The notes: generated from the letters alone by a model not told the origin. A stretch of 64,000 bases of DNA from Leucobacter komagatae (GCF_006716085.1 NZ_VFON01000001.1:992001-1056000), one strand, 5' to 3'. Positions 1-9,815 are shown, counted from the first letter of the stretch. Numbers and translations are program-made.

Positions 1-636
1 GAGCTGAAAGTAGGCCGGCGGGAGCCCTCGTGACTCCATCACCGACACCAAGATCTCGGCGAGCACCTGCACACCCGTCGGAGTGTTCTCCGACGGTTTG
101 AGAATCACCGGGCACCCGGCAAGCAGCGCGGCGGCGACTTTGCCCGAGGCGGTGAACGCAGGCACATTCCACGGTGCGATGATCACCGCTGGCCCGATGG
201 GTTCACGCAGGAGCTTCACCGGGAACTCGGCCGAGCCGAGATCCACCGCTTCGCCGAGCGCCACCGCATCGCTCACCATCGACCGCACCCGCGCGCCAAG
301 GGAGGCGGCGACGAGGCGCGTCGTACGAATCGTCGCTCCCGTGGTGATCGCGTCTTGCACCGCGATCGCCTCCTGCTGTCTGTCGAGCTCCTCGGCAAAT
401 GCCTCGAGGAATTCGACGCGCTCGCTCAGCGGGATCGTGCGGGCGAGACCGTCCTGGTCGAAGCGATAGGCCGCATCCAGCGCCCGTTCCACTTGCTCCG
501 GTGTCGTCGTGAGCTTCGGCTGCCGCACCTCGCCCGTGTTCGGGTCGCACAGTGGCCGGCCGCTGTCTTCCAGCTCGATCCAGCTGCCGTCGATGTACGA
601 GCGTTGCACCACAATTGGGGGCTGAATGCTAGTCAT
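1..636 (-). CDS. Aldehyde dehydrogenase, N-terminal 212 residues (runs off the left edge)
   Basis: The reading frame starts at the ATG at 636 and stays open to base 1, so the C-terminus lies outside the window. The visible part is the NAD-binding half of the aldehyde dehydrogenase superfamily: it starts MTSIQPPIVVQ, then has an IDGSW element, the APWNVPAF motif near residue 155 and VILKPSENTP near residue 180. The catalytic Glu and Cys would lie beyond the edge. The family oxidises aldehydes to acids with NAD(P)+. Its ATG overlaps the end of the upstream ferredoxin reductase gene by 8 bases, so the two are probably translationally coupled. It is the last visible gene of the P450 operon and would oxidise an aldehyde formed after P450 attack. 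The substrate is unknown. Confidence 0.9.
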   Translation of the reverse strand, partial: MTSIQPPIVVQRSYIDGSWIELEDSGRPLCDPNTGEVRQPKLTTTPEQVERALDAAYRFDQDGLARTIPLSERVEFLEAFAEELDRQQEAIAVQDAITTGATIRTTRLVAASLGARVRSMVSDAVALGEAVDLGSAEFPVKLLREPIGPAVIIAPWNVPAFTASGKVAAALLAGCPVILKPSENTPTGVQVLAEILVSVMESRGLPPAYFQL

Positions 637-1813
637 TTCCTGTTCCTTCCAACACCGGTTGCGCTGACATGCGCAGCGCAGCGATTCGGGCCGGGGCGTT
701 GACGCCGATCCAGCCGGTACTCCCGTCGTCACCATCCACCCGGTACACGACGCCCCCGCGGGAGGTGCTCTCAAACTCAATTTCGATCTTGCCCTGACGC
801 CGAACGGTGCCCAACACCTGAATCTTTCGGCCAGCGACGTCGGTCCAGAAGTAGGGCAGTTCTGCCGAGGTGATTGGAGCCCCGGTCAGATGCTCTGCGA
901 GCTGTGCGCCGTGCTCCTTCGCCGCACTCCAGCTCTCCGTGCGCAGGACGTCGCCGGTTGACAGCACGCGCGTCACGACGTCGCCGACCGCGAAAACATC
1001 GGGATGGGGTCCGTTATCGGTTATCACGCGCCCGGTGTCGTCGCAGCGCAGTTGCCCGGCCGTGAGCAGCCCGCTCTCTGCGAGCCAAGCGACGGTGGGG
1101 CTCACACCGACGGCGCTCACCAGAACGTCGAACGGGAGCTGGCTGCCGTCACCGAGCTCGACTCTCCAGTCGCCCGGCGCACCCGCAATCCGTTCAATGT
1201 CAACGCCCCACCTGCAGTCGACCCCGGTCGACTGCAGCCAAGACGTCACATCGGCGCCGAGGTACCCAACGAGTAGCCGTTCGAGAGGACGATCGGCTTT
1301 GTCAAGCAGCACGACCGCTGCGCCGTTCGAGCTGAGCGAGGTCGCGAGCTCGGCCCCGATCGCGCCAGCGCCGATGATCCCGACGCGAGTACCGGCTCCG
1401 GCCGCGGCGCGGAGGCGATCTGCGTCTTCGGCCGAGCGAAAGTGACACACTCCTGGCTGCTCGATCGGCAGACGCATCGGGGTCGCCCCCGATGCAATCA
1501 CGAGAGTGTCGTAGGTGAGCTCGCGTACCGCGCCGTTGGGCTCGACGTACGTGAGCATTCTTGCCGCGGTGTCGAGGCCGGTCGCCTCGCCGACGGTAAT
1601 GGTTGTGCCAGCACCCCACTCGACGCCGATATCGGTGTCGTCGGGGTCCGTGAGATACCCCTTCGAGAGCGGTGGCCGATCGTAAGGCATCCGCGCGTCC
1701 CGATCCACAACGACGATCTCGCCCTCGTGACCCAGTTCGCGAAGCCGACCGACGAATGCCTCGCCCGCGGTGGAGGCTCCCACCACAACAATGCGGCGCG
1801 GCTCGGAGCTCAC
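629..1813 (-). CDS. NAD(P)H-dependent FAD ferredoxin reductase
   Basis: A 394-residue two-dinucleotide-fold flavoprotein of the putidaredoxin/rhodocoxin reductase type. VVVGASTAGEAF at the N-terminus is the FAD Rossmann motif, GIIGAGAIGAELA near residue 145 is the NAD(P)H motif, and VFAVGDV near residue 270 is the second FAD contact. The length matches the family (about 400). It would pass electrons from NAD(P)H to the small ferredoxin encoded just upstream and so to the P450. The start is GTG, overlapping the ferredoxin stop in a GTGA junction, typical of coupled translation. The three consecutive genes P450, ferredoxin and reductase form a complete class I P450 system. Confidence 0.93.
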   Translation of the reverse strand: MSSEPRRIVVVGASTAGEAFVGRLRELGHEGEIVVVDRDARMPYDRPPLSKGYLTDPDDTDIGVEWGAGTTITVGEATGLDTAARMLTYVEPNGAVRELTYDTLVIASGATPMRLPIEQPGVCHFRSAEDADRLRAAAGAGTRVGIIGAGAIGAELATSLSSNGAAVVLLDKADRPLERLLVGYLGADVTSWLQSTGVDCRWGVDIERIAGAPGDWRVELGDGSQLPFDVLVSAVGVSPTVAWLAESGLLTAGQLRCDDTGRVITDNGPHPDVFAVGDVVTRVLSTGDVLRTESWSAAKEHGAQLAEHLTGAPITSAELPYFWTDVAGRKIQVLGTVRRQGKIEIEFESTSRGGVVYRVDGDDGSTGWIGVNAPARIAALRMSAQPVLEGTGND

Positions 1814-2022
1814 TTTCCTACCTCGACGTCTCGCACCTTGATCGCGCGTTCGGGGCAGTTCTTAATCGCTTTCTGGGCGCTCTCCTCGTCGTAGGCTCCC
1901 TCGCGGCCGGGGAGCACGTAAGCGAACCCCTCCTCGTCGATGCCAAAGGTCTCTGGGGCGATTGACCAGCAGCGCGCGTGGCCCTGGCAGCGTTTGGGGT
2001 CAATGTACAGCTCTTGTGACAT
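1810..2022 (-). CDS. P450-type 3Fe-4S ferredoxin
   Basis: A 70-residue ferredoxin starting MSQELYIDPKRC at the ATG at 2022; a longer open frame upstream runs into the P450 gene and is not needed. The cluster motif is CQGHARC followed by NCPERAI. The second cysteine of a 4Fe-4S motif is replaced by His, as in single-cluster 3Fe-4S ferredoxins that serve actinobacterial P450s. The many acidic residues fit docking to P450 and reductase. It lies 5 bases after the P450 stop and overlaps the reductase start by 4 bases, so it is clearly in the same operon. Its role as electron carrier between reductase and P450 is known for the family and inferred here from context. Confidence 0.94.
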   Translation of the reverse strand: MSQELYIDPKRCQGHARCWSIAPETFGIDEEGFAYVLPGREGAYDEESAQKAIKNCPERAIKVRDVEVGK

Positions 2023-2027
2023 GTCAG

Positions 2028-3209
2028 CTACTCCTCGATCAGGCGAACGGTCAGTGGGCCAACGCCGTGCCACACTTCGCCGCCCGCGTTTTCAAACGCT
2101 GGGACCCGCTTGAGGAACTCCTCGATGCCAATCACCATTTCCTTTCGGGCCAGGTTTGACCCCAGGCACCGGTGCGGACCACCGCCGAATGAGAGATGGC
2201 GATTGTCCTCGCGGTCGATCTTGATCTCGTGCGGATCCTCGAAGATCTCGGGGTCACGGTTACCCGCACCGAAGACGAGAACGACGCGCTCGCCGGCCTT
2301 GATCTCTTGCCCCTGCACGACGGTGTCTCGCATGCAGGTACGTGCCATCGCCTGCACCGGCGACATTGTGCGGAGGAACTCTTCGACCGCCGCGGGAATC
2401 TGGTCGGGGTTCTCCCGGAGCTGTTGTTGCGCCTTGGGATTCTGCGCCAGGTACCAGAGCGAGGAACGAAGCCCCCAAGCGGTCGTGTCGAGCCCCGCGA
2501 TGAACAGAAGGTAGCTGTACGAGAGCATCTCGTCGAGCGTGAGCTCGCGGCCGTCGACGCGAGCATTGATGATCTTGTCCATGAGGTCGTTGCGCTCGCC
2601 GCCCTCGGCCTTGCGGGCCGAGATGATTCCCTCGAAGTAGCGCAGAATCTCGGCGCTTGCTGCTCGCGCAATCTCGGGGTGTTCGGTGCGCTCGTAGAGC
2701 ACGTCATCGACCCACTTATCGAACTTCGGCCAGTCCTCTTCTGGGTAGCCGCACAGGCGGCTAAAGATGATCGTTGGGAGCGGGCGAGCGAACAGCGTCG
2801 AGACGTCGACGACGCCGTTGTTCGCCGCTGCCGCTTCGACGACCTCGTCGGCCAGCTGCCTGGCGGTCTCGATCATGCCTGGTTCGAGCTTTGCGATGTT
2901 CATCGGGGTGAACAGCGGCAACAGCACCTTGCGGTACCCGGTGTGCTCGGGTGGATCCAGGTCAATGGGAATCATGGGCATGCCCATTTCGAGGTCGGGC
3001 AGGAGCATCGTCGGGGTGACGGAGAAGGTCTCGTAGTCCTGCTCCGCTTCGAAGATGTCGTCATTCTTTGCGAGAAACGCGAATCCGCCGTAGCGCTTGC
3101 TGCGCCCGACCGGGCACTCGTTCACCATGACCTCGTAGTCCTCGAAGATGTCGTCGAGGTTGTCGCCGTGGTAGCTAAAGTTCTCTAGATCTGCTTTGGT
3201 CTTCGCCAT
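2028..3209 (-). CDS. Cytochrome P450 monooxygenase
   Basis: A 393-residue soluble bacterial P450 starting MAKTKADLENF. Landmarks are DPPEHTGYRK (C-helix region), the I-helix oxygen-activation motif AGLDTT near residue 237, the K-helix EFLR (ExxR), and the heme-binding FGGGPHRCLG with the thiolate Cys near residue 348. The segment before the meander reads FGAGNRDP where many bacterial P450s have a single Ala-Asn-Arg-Asp pattern. Dedicated ferredoxin and reductase genes follow at once. The gene is 48 bases downstream of a glutamine-synthetase-like gene. In mycobacteria, P450/ferredoxin/reductase operons next to such a ligase gene serve morpholine, piperidine or pyrrolidine use, so an amine or gamma-glutamylated amine is the favoured substrate by inference. 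The P450 family number cannot be assigned by eye. Confidence 0.93.
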   Translation of the reverse strand: MAKTKADLENFSYHGDNLDDIFEDYEVMVNECPVGRSKRYGGFAFLAKNDDIFEAEQDYETFSVTPTMLLPDLEMGMPMIPIDLDPPEHTGYRKVLLPLFTPMNIAKLEPGMIETARQLADEVVEAAAANNGVVDVSTLFARPLPTIIFSRLCGYPEEDWPKFDKWVDDVLYERTEHPEIARAASAEILRYFEGIISARKAEGGERNDLMDKIINARVDGRELTLDEMLSYSYLLFIAGLDTTAWGLRSSLWYLAQNPKAQQQLRENPDQIPAAVEEFLRTMSPVQAMARTCMRDTVVQGQEIKAGERVVLVFGAGNRDPEIFEDPHEIKIDREDNRHLSFGGGPHRCLGSNLARKEMVIGIEEFLKRVPAFENAGGEVWHGVGPLTVRLIEE

Positions 3210-3257
3210 TGGTTCTTTCCTTTGCTTGTCGTGGTTCGCAGGTTTCCGGTGGGCACG

Positions 3258-4646
3258 TCACATGCGTTCGAGATAGCGCTTCACTTCCCAATCAGTCACC
3301 GCCAATCGTGACTGCTCTGCTTCCCACTGACGCATTCGCGCGTAGTGCTTCACGAAGGATTCCCCGAAGTAGCTCTTCGCTACCTCACAGTTTGAAAACA
3401 GATCCGCCGCTTCCTCGAGCGAGATCGGCAGGTGCAGCTCCTCGCTGTCACCGATGCCGTAGGCGGTGCCAACCACGGGCTCCCCCGCTTCAAGCTTCCT
3501 GTCGATGCCGTCGAGGCCGCTGGCGATACTCGCTGCGATCACAAGGTAGGGGTTCGCGTCTGCCCCCGCCAGCCGGTTCTCAACCCGTGCGGAGTGACCG
3601 CCCGACGGAATCGACCTGATGGCGACCGTGCGGTTGTCGACGCCCCACGTGCAGTTCGTGGCCGAGAAGTCGCCCGCCGCCGCGCGCTTGAAGGCGTTCG
3701 GAGTCGGCATGTAGATGGCCGACATGTGTCCGGCGTTGCGCAGGATCCCCGAGAGATAATTCATACCGAGGCCGCTGAGGTGGCGAGGAGACTCGGGGTT
3801 CGCGAACAGCGACTCCCCCGTCTCCCGCGACAGCAGGCTCAGGTGCACGTGCCCCGAACTACCCGAGACATCTGACTTCACCTTCGCCATGAACGATGCG
3901 GTGTAGCCGTGCTCGGCCGCGACCTCTTTGACTGTGTTCTTCAGGATCAAAGCACTGTCAGCAGCGAACATCGCGTCGCTGTAGTGAATATTGACCTCGA
4001 TCTGGCCGGGCCCGTATTCGCTGTTGCTCGCTTCGATGAAGACGCCCATCTTGGCGAGGCGGTCACGAATGTCGCCGATGATCCACTCCGTGCCACTGTC
4101 GCGAGTAAAGCTGTAGGGGAAGATCCCGTCGGTGATTGGGGTGAGATCTGAGTATCCCTGGCTCGCAAGCTCGTTCGGTGTGCCCTTGAAAAGGTAGAAC
4201 TCAAACTCGTACGCACAGATGGGATCGAAGCCGGCCTCCTCCGCCCGCCCGATCACTCGGCGCAACACCTCGCGCGGGGCCAGCTCGAGCGGCTCACCCT
4301 CCGGCGTAAACGCATCACAGATCACCGCGGCGACCCCCGGCTCCCCTGCTACAAGGTGCAGCGTCGACAGATCTGGCACGAGTGCGAGGTCAGGGTAGCC
4401 GGTGTGTGCACCCGTGTAGTCGAGGCCGGGAATCGGCTCGGACTGAGGATCCCAAGCGAAGAACAGGTCGGCGAAGTGGCTCCCCTCTGTGGCGACGGTC
4501 TTCAAGAAGAACTCCGTCATGATCCGCTTGCCACGCCACATCCCTTCCATATCGGGTGCGCCTACTTTGACAACCTTTACGCCGTTGTCCTCCAGGTAGG
4601 TTTTCAGATCGGTTTCCGGGTCGTACCCACGAACTTCTTTGTTCAT
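3258..4646 (-). CDS. Glutamine-synthetase-like gamma-glutamyl-amine ligase
   Basis: A 462-residue class I glutamine synthetase fold. Seen are the metal-binding YEFEFYLF near residue 145, GPGQIEVNIHYSD, the ATP-site SGSSGHVHLSL, and IRSIPSGGHSARVENR followed by LAGADANPY. I chose the ATG at 4646 (MNKEVRGYDP): an AAAGG lies about 11 bases upstream and homologous folds start here. The open frame extends 28 codons further but has no family features. True nitrogen-assimilation GlnA is usually not in catabolic operons; the subgroup with PuuA, IpuC and GlnA3/GlnA4 ligates glutamate to amines. Position at the head of a P450/aldehyde dehydrogenase operon argues for gamma-glutamylation of an amine. A glutamine-forming role cannot be excluded from sequence alone. 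Confidence 0.9.
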   Translation of the reverse strand: MNKEVRGYDPETDLKTYLEDNGVKVVKVGAPDMEGMWRGKRIMTEFFLKTVATEGSHFADLFFAWDPQSEPIPGLDYTGAHTGYPDLALVPDLSTLHLVAGEPGVAAVICDAFTPEGEPLELAPREVLRRVIGRAEEAGFDPICAYEFEFYLFKGTPNELASQGYSDLTPITDGIFPYSFTRDSGTEWIIGDIRDRLAKMGVFIEASNSEYGPGQIEVNIHYSDAMFAADSALILKNTVKEVAAEHGYTASFMAKVKSDVSGSSGHVHLSLLSRETGESLFANPESPRHLSGLGMNYLSGILRNAGHMSAIYMPTPNAFKRAAAGDFSATNCTWGVDNRTVAIRSIPSGGHSARVENRLAGADANPYLVIAASIASGLDGIDRKLEAGEPVVGTAYGIGDSEELHLPISLEEAADLFSNCEVAKSYFGESFVKHYARMRQWEAEQSRLAVTDWEVKRYLERM

Positions 4647-4712
4647 TTCGAGGAAGGCCTTTCTTCTTTCGATGTGTGTTGCTCCACCGTATTCAAGGAA
4701 CCCACCCCAATC

Positions 4713-4731
4713 AGTGTGCTTTTCGAACACA
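4713..4731. promoter_or_regulatory. Candidate operator upstream of the ligase/P450 operon
   Basis: An imperfect dyad, TGTGC-TTTTC-GAACA in its core, lies 67-85 bases upstream of the ligase ATG in the 144-base gap after the glutamate dehydrogenase gene. It matches 13 of 19 positions of the perfect palindrome at 12307-12325, by hand alignment. A shared regulator such as the PucR-type protein of this cluster is a guess. Confidence 0.3.
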
Positions 4732-4790
4732 GCTCGCTCAGTGACAGTGCAGACGGAACGTCAGCGTCCAGCACAGCTGTCGCTCCGGAG

Positions 4791-7700
4791 CTACCGCACG
4801 AGCGACCGCAGCCGACGCAGGGCCACTGAGAGCGTCTCGAGTCCGGTGTCGCTGCCTGCTGCTGTCGCCTCGTGAGCTTCTGCGAGCGCCCGCGACGCGT
4901 GCGATCCGCCCTGGCCCAGCCAGTCATCGATTCGCCCCTCACACGTGCCGTGCGGCGTGAGACTGGCCACCGAGTCCGCGAGGTCGATCATCACTCCATA
5001 CAGGTCATCTCGCATCGCAGCGCGCGCCATCGATCCCCAGCGGTCGCCCTGCGGCAGCGCCGAGACGCGCTCGAGCATGTCGTCGAAACGCACTCGGGCG
5101 GCGAGCGCAAAGTAGAGTTCCGCGAACTCTGTCAGTTCCCACCCGCCCGTTCTGGCACGTTCGACGATGTCGAGCAACGGGATTGATTCGAGCAGCCCCG
5201 CGCCGCGCCGCGCCAGTTCTTCGGGCACCCCAGCGGCCACGAACGCTGCCGAGCGCCCCCTGAATTTCTCTAGGTCGGCACCGCACAGCAGGCGCTCCAT
5301 GCGCACGAGCTGGCTCTGTAGCTGGTCGCGGCAGAGCGCGATCTCTTCGCCGACGTCAATGCCACCTGCGCGGTGCTGCACGAACCAGCGCGCGGCTCGG
5401 TCGAGGAGCCGCCGAAACGTGAGATAGAGGTTCGTCTGTACGGACGTCGGCACGACGTTGTCGGTGCGCTCAACTTCCTCCACGAACCCGCTGAGGTCGA
5501 AAACCTCGCGCGCAACAATGAACGCACGTGCGATCTGTTCACTCGTCGCACCGGTCTCATCAGCGGCGCGATAGGCAAAGGTGATGCCGCCCCGGTTCAC
5601 GAGCGAGTTGACGACCGAGTTCACGATTATCTCGGAACGGAGCGGGTGAGCAGCAATCTCTTTCGCGTACTCGGCCCGCAGCGCCTGCGGAAAGTACTCG
5701 GAAAGCGTGTGGGAAAGCCACGGGTCTTCAGCAAGGCCGCTGAGCATGAGTTCGTCTTTCAACGAGATCTTCGAATAGGCGACGAGCACGGCGAACTCCG
5801 GCCGAGTGAGCCCCACCCCAGACTCAACAAGCTCGGCGATTCGGGTGGCACTCGGCAGCCCCTCGAGGTCGCGGTCGAGGACCCCACGGGCTTCCAGCGA
5901 AGCAATCAGCCGTTCGTGGCTCGGCAGCATCTCGACTGCGGTCTCTCTGGAGTTGCCGAGCAAGACGTTCTGCTCATAGTTATCGCGCAGTACCTGCGCC
6001 GCAACCTCGCTCGTCATCGACTGCAGCAGCTGGTTCCGCGCGTCACGAGTGAGTCGGCCCGCTCGCTCTGCCTCGCCGAGCAAGATCTTGATGTTCACCT
6101 CGCGATCGGAGGTTCCGACCCCGGCCGAGTTGTCGATCGCATCGGTGTTGATCCGGACACCGGCTCGCGCGGCCTCGACTCGCCCCAGCTGACTCACACC
6201 GAGGTTGCCGCCCTCGCCGACGACGCGCGCACGCAGTTCCCGCCCGTCGACGCGCACGTCATCATTGCCCCGGTCGCCAATCGATGCCTGCGATTCCTCG
6301 CTGGATTTGACGTACGTGCCGATCGCTCCGTTCCAAATGAGGTCGACAGGAGCGAGCAATACAGCACGCTTGAGCTGGGCCGGTGTCAGCGTTGTCACGG
6401 CGGCAGCGAGGCCGAGCGCCTGGCGCATTTCGGGGGTGATGTCGATCGACTTCGCGCTCAGCGGGAACACCCCTCCTCCTGGCGAGATGAGCGCGCGATC
6501 AAAGTCGTTCCACGACGAGCCCGGGAGCTCAAAGAGTCTGCGCCGTTCGGTGAAAGTCGCCGATGCATCGGGATGCGGATCAACAAACACGTGGCGGTGG
6601 TCGAACGCCGCGACCAGGCGAATGTGTGAGGAGCGGAGCATACCGTTGCCAAACACGTCACCCGACATGTCGCCGACGCCGACAACGGTGAAGTCTGCCG
6701 CTTGAGTGTCGTGCCCAAGCTCACGGAAGTGGCGTTTCACCGATTCCCACGCTCCGCGAGCGGTAATGCCGAGGCTCTTGTGGTCGTATCCGGCCGACCC
6801 TCCCGAAGCAAAGGCGTCGCCCAGCCAGAATCCGTATTCCTCGGAGACACTATTCGCGAGGTCTGAGAACGTTGCGGTGCCCTTGTCGGCAGCGACGACG
6901 AGGTAGGAATCTTCGGGGTCGTGACGCACCACGGCTGCCGGGGGCACCACTGCCGAGCCCTCCCGGGTGTCAGTAACATCGAGCAGCCCTCGAACGAAAG
7001 TCGCGTAGGCGCTGCGGCCAGCCGCGAGCCATGCTTGTCGATCGCTCGAGGTCGGCAACCGTTTTGCAACGAACCCTCCCTTCGAGCCGGTCGGCACGAT
7101 CACCGCGTTCTTCACCATCTGCGCTTTCACGAGGCCGAGTACCTCCGTGCGAAAGTCCTCGCGCCTGTCGCTCCACCGCAACCCGCCGCGGGAGATCGCT
7201 CCAAAGCGGAGATGCACCCCCTCCACCTCGGGCGCGTACACCCAGATTTCTGCCATAGGGCGGGGCTTAGGTAAGCCGGGCACGCGGCTGCAGTCGAGCT
7301 TCATCGATACCCACGGCTTCGAGCTGCCGTCAGCGGCAGGCTGGTAGAAGTTCGTGCGGCTGATCGCACCGATCACCCCTGCGAACGTGCGCAGAATTCG
7401 ATCATGGTCGAGGCTCTCGATCCCGGCGAGCAGTGATGCGACGTACGACTCTTGGTGCGCGCACCGTTCGGCGCGGTCTGTTCCCGCGGCAGGGTCGAAC
7501 CGCACCTCGAACAGCCGCACGAGCTCGGCTGCGATCTCGGGGTGTGCAATCAACGCCTGGTTGATGTAGTCGACGGAGAATGCTGACCCAATCTGACCGA
7601 TGTACAGTGCGACCGCGCGGAGCGCGACGATGCTCCTCGCATCGAGGCCTGCGAGCAGCACCAGCGAGTTCAAGCGATCGCTCTCAATCTGCCCCGTCCA

Positions 7701-9581
7701 TGCCGAACGAAATGCGTCATCAAATGCTTCGCCCCAGGCGGGGTCACCCCAGAGCTGTGACGCTGGGCCGCGAAGCCCAAAGTCGGCGAGGTACCGGATC
7801 CGCCCATCTGTGAGCGAGATCGTGTACGGACGCTCATCAATCACGTCCGCGCCCAGATCGGTGAGCACCGGAAGCACCTCGGTAAGCGGGTACGGCCTGT
7901 GCGAAGCAATCGTATGCACCCGCCTCGTGCGGTCGGCTGCTTCGGGGGCGCCCAGCCGTACGGCGAAGTCCGTGTGCTCGAGCTCCTCGAGCACCGCAAT
8001 GTCGAGCAACGCCTCGGCTGGCGCCACCGCTTCTTTGTAGGACTCGGGGAACGCGTCACCGTAGCGGTCGAGCAGCGCCGTACCCTCCCGCCACCCGAAT
8101 CGCGCGTGCAGGGCGTCGCCGAGATGTTCAGCCCAGCTGCGTACTGCCTGTTCCACCTTGTGCTGCAGTTCGAGTGTGTCGAGTGCCGGAGGTACGGCTC
8201 CCCTGCGCAGCCGCACCACAAAGTGCAGCTGCGCAAGCGGAGCATCCCCAATTCGCGCCGCCTGGTCAATACCCGCCGCATCGAATGTCTCGCTCAGCAG
8301 TCGTTCGATCCGCAGCCGCACGGTGCTGCTGTAGCGATCCCGCGGAATGTAGACGAGCACCGAAATAAAGCGCCCAAACTCGTCAGCGCGCATGAAAGTT
8401 CGGGTGCGCCGCCGCTCGGAAAGCCGGCTCACCTCGGTCGCTACCTCAAGCAGATGCTCTGCCGAATCCTGGAACAGTTCGTCGCGCGGGTACTGCTCGA
8501 GCACCTGCAGCAGGTCCTTGCCCGAGTGCGAACGTGGCGCGAATCCCGAGGCCGCGAGCACGTCCGCAACCTTCGGACCAACGATCGGCAGTGTCATCGC
8601 AGACGCGGCGTACGCGGCTGAGGTGAACAGCCCCAGGAAGCGAATCTCGCCCGTCACATCGCCATGCTCGTCGAAGGTGCGAAGCCCAATGTAGTCGAGA
8701 AAGCTATCGCGATGGACGGTCGCCCGAGAGTTCGCCTTGGTGATCGTGAGTAGACGCGGGTCTCGCGCGGTGCGGCTCGCTTCCTTGCTGAGGTGAGTGA
8801 TTGGGTTTCGCGTCCGGCGGAGTATTCCGAGCCCGGTTTCTGGCATTGCCCGCAGCACCGATACCCCGCGGTGGTCGGTCTCCAGCGTGTGCTCCCGATA
8901 CCCGAGAAATGTGAAGTTGTCGGCTGCGAGCCACCGCAAGAAATCGACCGTCGGCGCAACTGATGCCTGGTCGACTGAGGCAGGCGGCTGCGCGTGAAGG
9001 CCGCTAGCGATGTCGAGGCACACCGCGCGCATCGCTTGCCAGTCGTCGACGGCGAGGTGGACGTCACGCACGACGGTCTCGATGCGCTCGGCCACCTCGC
9101 TGCGCACCCGCGCAGAAGCAATCTCGTCCACCTCTAGGTACAGCCACGATTCGGGCTGGCCCTGTGCAGTGCCGAGTTCGATGATCTCGCCTGCCCTGCT
9201 GCGGAGCACGGGGACGATTGGGTGCGCGAGCAGGCGGATCTCGAGGCCCTCACGAGCGATCGCAGCGGCCACCGAATCGACCAGAAAGGGCGCGTCTGCG
9301 GTGCATACGGCGACGGCGGTACGGCGCGGGGCGGGCTCGCCTTCGTTCCTCGTTTGCGGGGTGACTGCGACGCGTATCTCGCCCGGACTGCGCGTTTCTG
9401 CGATCGCGCGAAGCGTAGCAGCGATATCTCCGAGGGCGCGCGACGTGTGCGGAGCATCGCTGGCGCCGTCAATTGACTCGGCGAGCAGTGAAACGATCGG
9501 TCTGAGTTGCGGATCAAGCTCATCGGTCGTTGTGGGCAGCTCAGTTTTGGGCAGCTCTGTGGGCGCGAAAGGACTAGTCAA
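4791..9581 (-). CDS. gdh: NAD-specific glutamate dehydrogenase, large (180 kDa) type
   Basis: A 1,596-residue protein, the usual size of the large NAD-glutamate dehydrogenases. It has a long N-terminal regulatory part rich in ACT-like segments, then the catalytic core near residues 800-850 with VKAQMVKNAVIVPTGSKGGF, and later TYVKSSEESQASIGDRGND and VGEGGNLGVSQLGRVE. The enzyme deaminates glutamate to 2-oxoglutarate plus ammonium. The start is TTG at 9581 with GAGG five bases upstream; no better start is visible. It lies just upstream of the gamma-glutamyl ligase operon and divergent from a permease, which fits disposal of glutamate released by amine catabolism. It could equally serve general glutamate catabolism. 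Confidence 0.95.
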   Translation of the reverse strand: MTSPFAPTELPKTELPTTTDELDPQLRPIVSLLAESIDGASDAPHTSRALGDIAATLRAIAETRSPGEIRVAVTPQTRNEGEPAPRRTAVAVCTADAPFLVDSVAAAIAREGLEIRLLAHPIVPVLRSRAGEIIELGTAQGQPESWLYLEVDEIASARVRSEVAERIETVVRDVHLAVDDWQAMRAVCLDIASGLHAQPPASVDQASVAPTVDFLRWLAADNFTFLGYREHTLETDHRGVSVLRAMPETGLGILRRTRNPITHLSKEASRTARDPRLLTITKANSRATVHRDSFLDYIGLRTFDEHGDVTGEIRFLGLFTSAAYAASAMTLPIVGPKVADVLAASGFAPRSHSGKDLLQVLEQYPRDELFQDSAEHLLEVATEVSRLSERRRTRTFMRADEFGRFISVLVYIPRDRYSSTVRLRIERLLSETFDAAGIDQAARIGDAPLAQLHFVVRLRRGAVPPALDTLELQHKVEQAVRSWAEHLGDALHARFGWREGTALLDRYGDAFPESYKEAVAPAEALLDIAVLEELEHTDFAVRLGAPEAADRTRRVHTIASHRPYPLTEVLPVLTDLGADVIDERPYTISLTDGRIRYLADFGLRGPASQLWGDPAWGEAFDDAFRSAWTGQIESDRLNSLVLLAGLDARSIVALRAVALYIGQIGSAFSVDYINQALIAHPEIAAELVRLFEVRFDPAAGTDRAERCAHQESYVASLLAGIESLDHDRILRTFAGVIGAISRTNFYQPAADGSSKPWVSMKLDCSRVPGLPKPRPMAEIWVYAPEVEGVHLRFGAISRGGLRWSDRREDFRTEVLGLVKAQMVKNAVIVPTGSKGGFVAKRLPTSSDRQAWLAAGRSAYATFVRGLLDVTDTREGSAVVPPAAVVRHDPEDSYLVVAADKGTATFSDLANSVSEEYGFWLGDAFASGGSAGYDHKSLGITARGAWESVKRHFRELGHDTQAADFTVVGVGDMSGDVFGNGMLRSSHIRLVAAFDHRHVFVDPHPDASATFTERRRLFELPGSSWNDFDRALISPGGGVFPLSAKSIDITPEMRQALGLAAAVTTLTPAQLKRAVLLAPVDLIWNGAIGTYVKSSEESQASIGDRGNDDVRVDGRELRARVVGEGGNLGVSQLGRVEAARAGVRINTDAIDNSAGVGTSDREVNIKILLGEAERAGRLTRDARNQLLQSMTSEVAAQVLRDNYEQNVLLGNSRETAVEMLPSHERLIASLEARGVLDRDLEGLPSATRIAELVESGVGLTRPEFAVLVAYSKISLKDELMLSGLAEDPWLSHTLSEYFPQALRAEYAKEIAAHPLRSEIIVNSVVNSLVNRGGITFAYRAADETGATSEQIARAFIVAREVFDLSGFVEEVERTDNVVPTSVQTNLYLTFRRLLDRAARWFVQHRAGGIDVGEEIALCRDQLQSQLVRMERLLCGADLEKFRGRSAAFVAAGVPEELARRGAGLLESIPLLDIVERARTGGWELTEFAELYFALAARVRFDDMLERVSALPQGDRWGSMARAAMRDDLYGVMIDLADSVASLTPHGTCEGRIDDWLGQGGSHASRALAEAHEATAAGSDTGLETLSVALRRLRSLVR

Positions 9582-9782
9582 CTCAACCTCGATGTTTCGT
9601 CAGAAAGTGCCCGCGTATTCGGGCGGTGTGCGGCGCAGATAGTGGGATGCGGAGGCATGTCTCGGCTCCCACTTCGCTGGAACCTATCAAACCGAGAATG
9701 CCCAGTCCATAGCCGCATATGGGCAAAGAATCCATAGCGCGGCACATCTCACCACACTTCTCACCAGCTTGCCCTAGCGCTC

Positions 9783-9811
9783 TTGCTCGCGCCTCACAGC
9801 TCACCTACAGT
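9783..9811 (+). promoter_or_regulatory. Possible sigma-70-like promoter of the permease gene
   Basis: TTGCTC and TACAGT are separated by 17 bases, which places transcription start near 9818, about 60 bases before the permease ATG. Each hexamer is only a partial match to consensus, so support is modest. Confidence 0.3.
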
Positions 9812-9815
9812 CTTG

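Noticed and set aside
2196..3188. Long open frame (330 residues) on the plus strand over the P450 gene
   Set aside because: It is the antisense shadow of the P450 gene. The P450 frame carries the full set of family motifs, and the antisense product has none.
5373..6629. Plus-strand open frame of 418 residues over glutamate dehydrogenase
   Set aside because: Antisense shadow in GC-rich codon bias; no domain, no ribosome site, while the minus frame is a clear enzyme.
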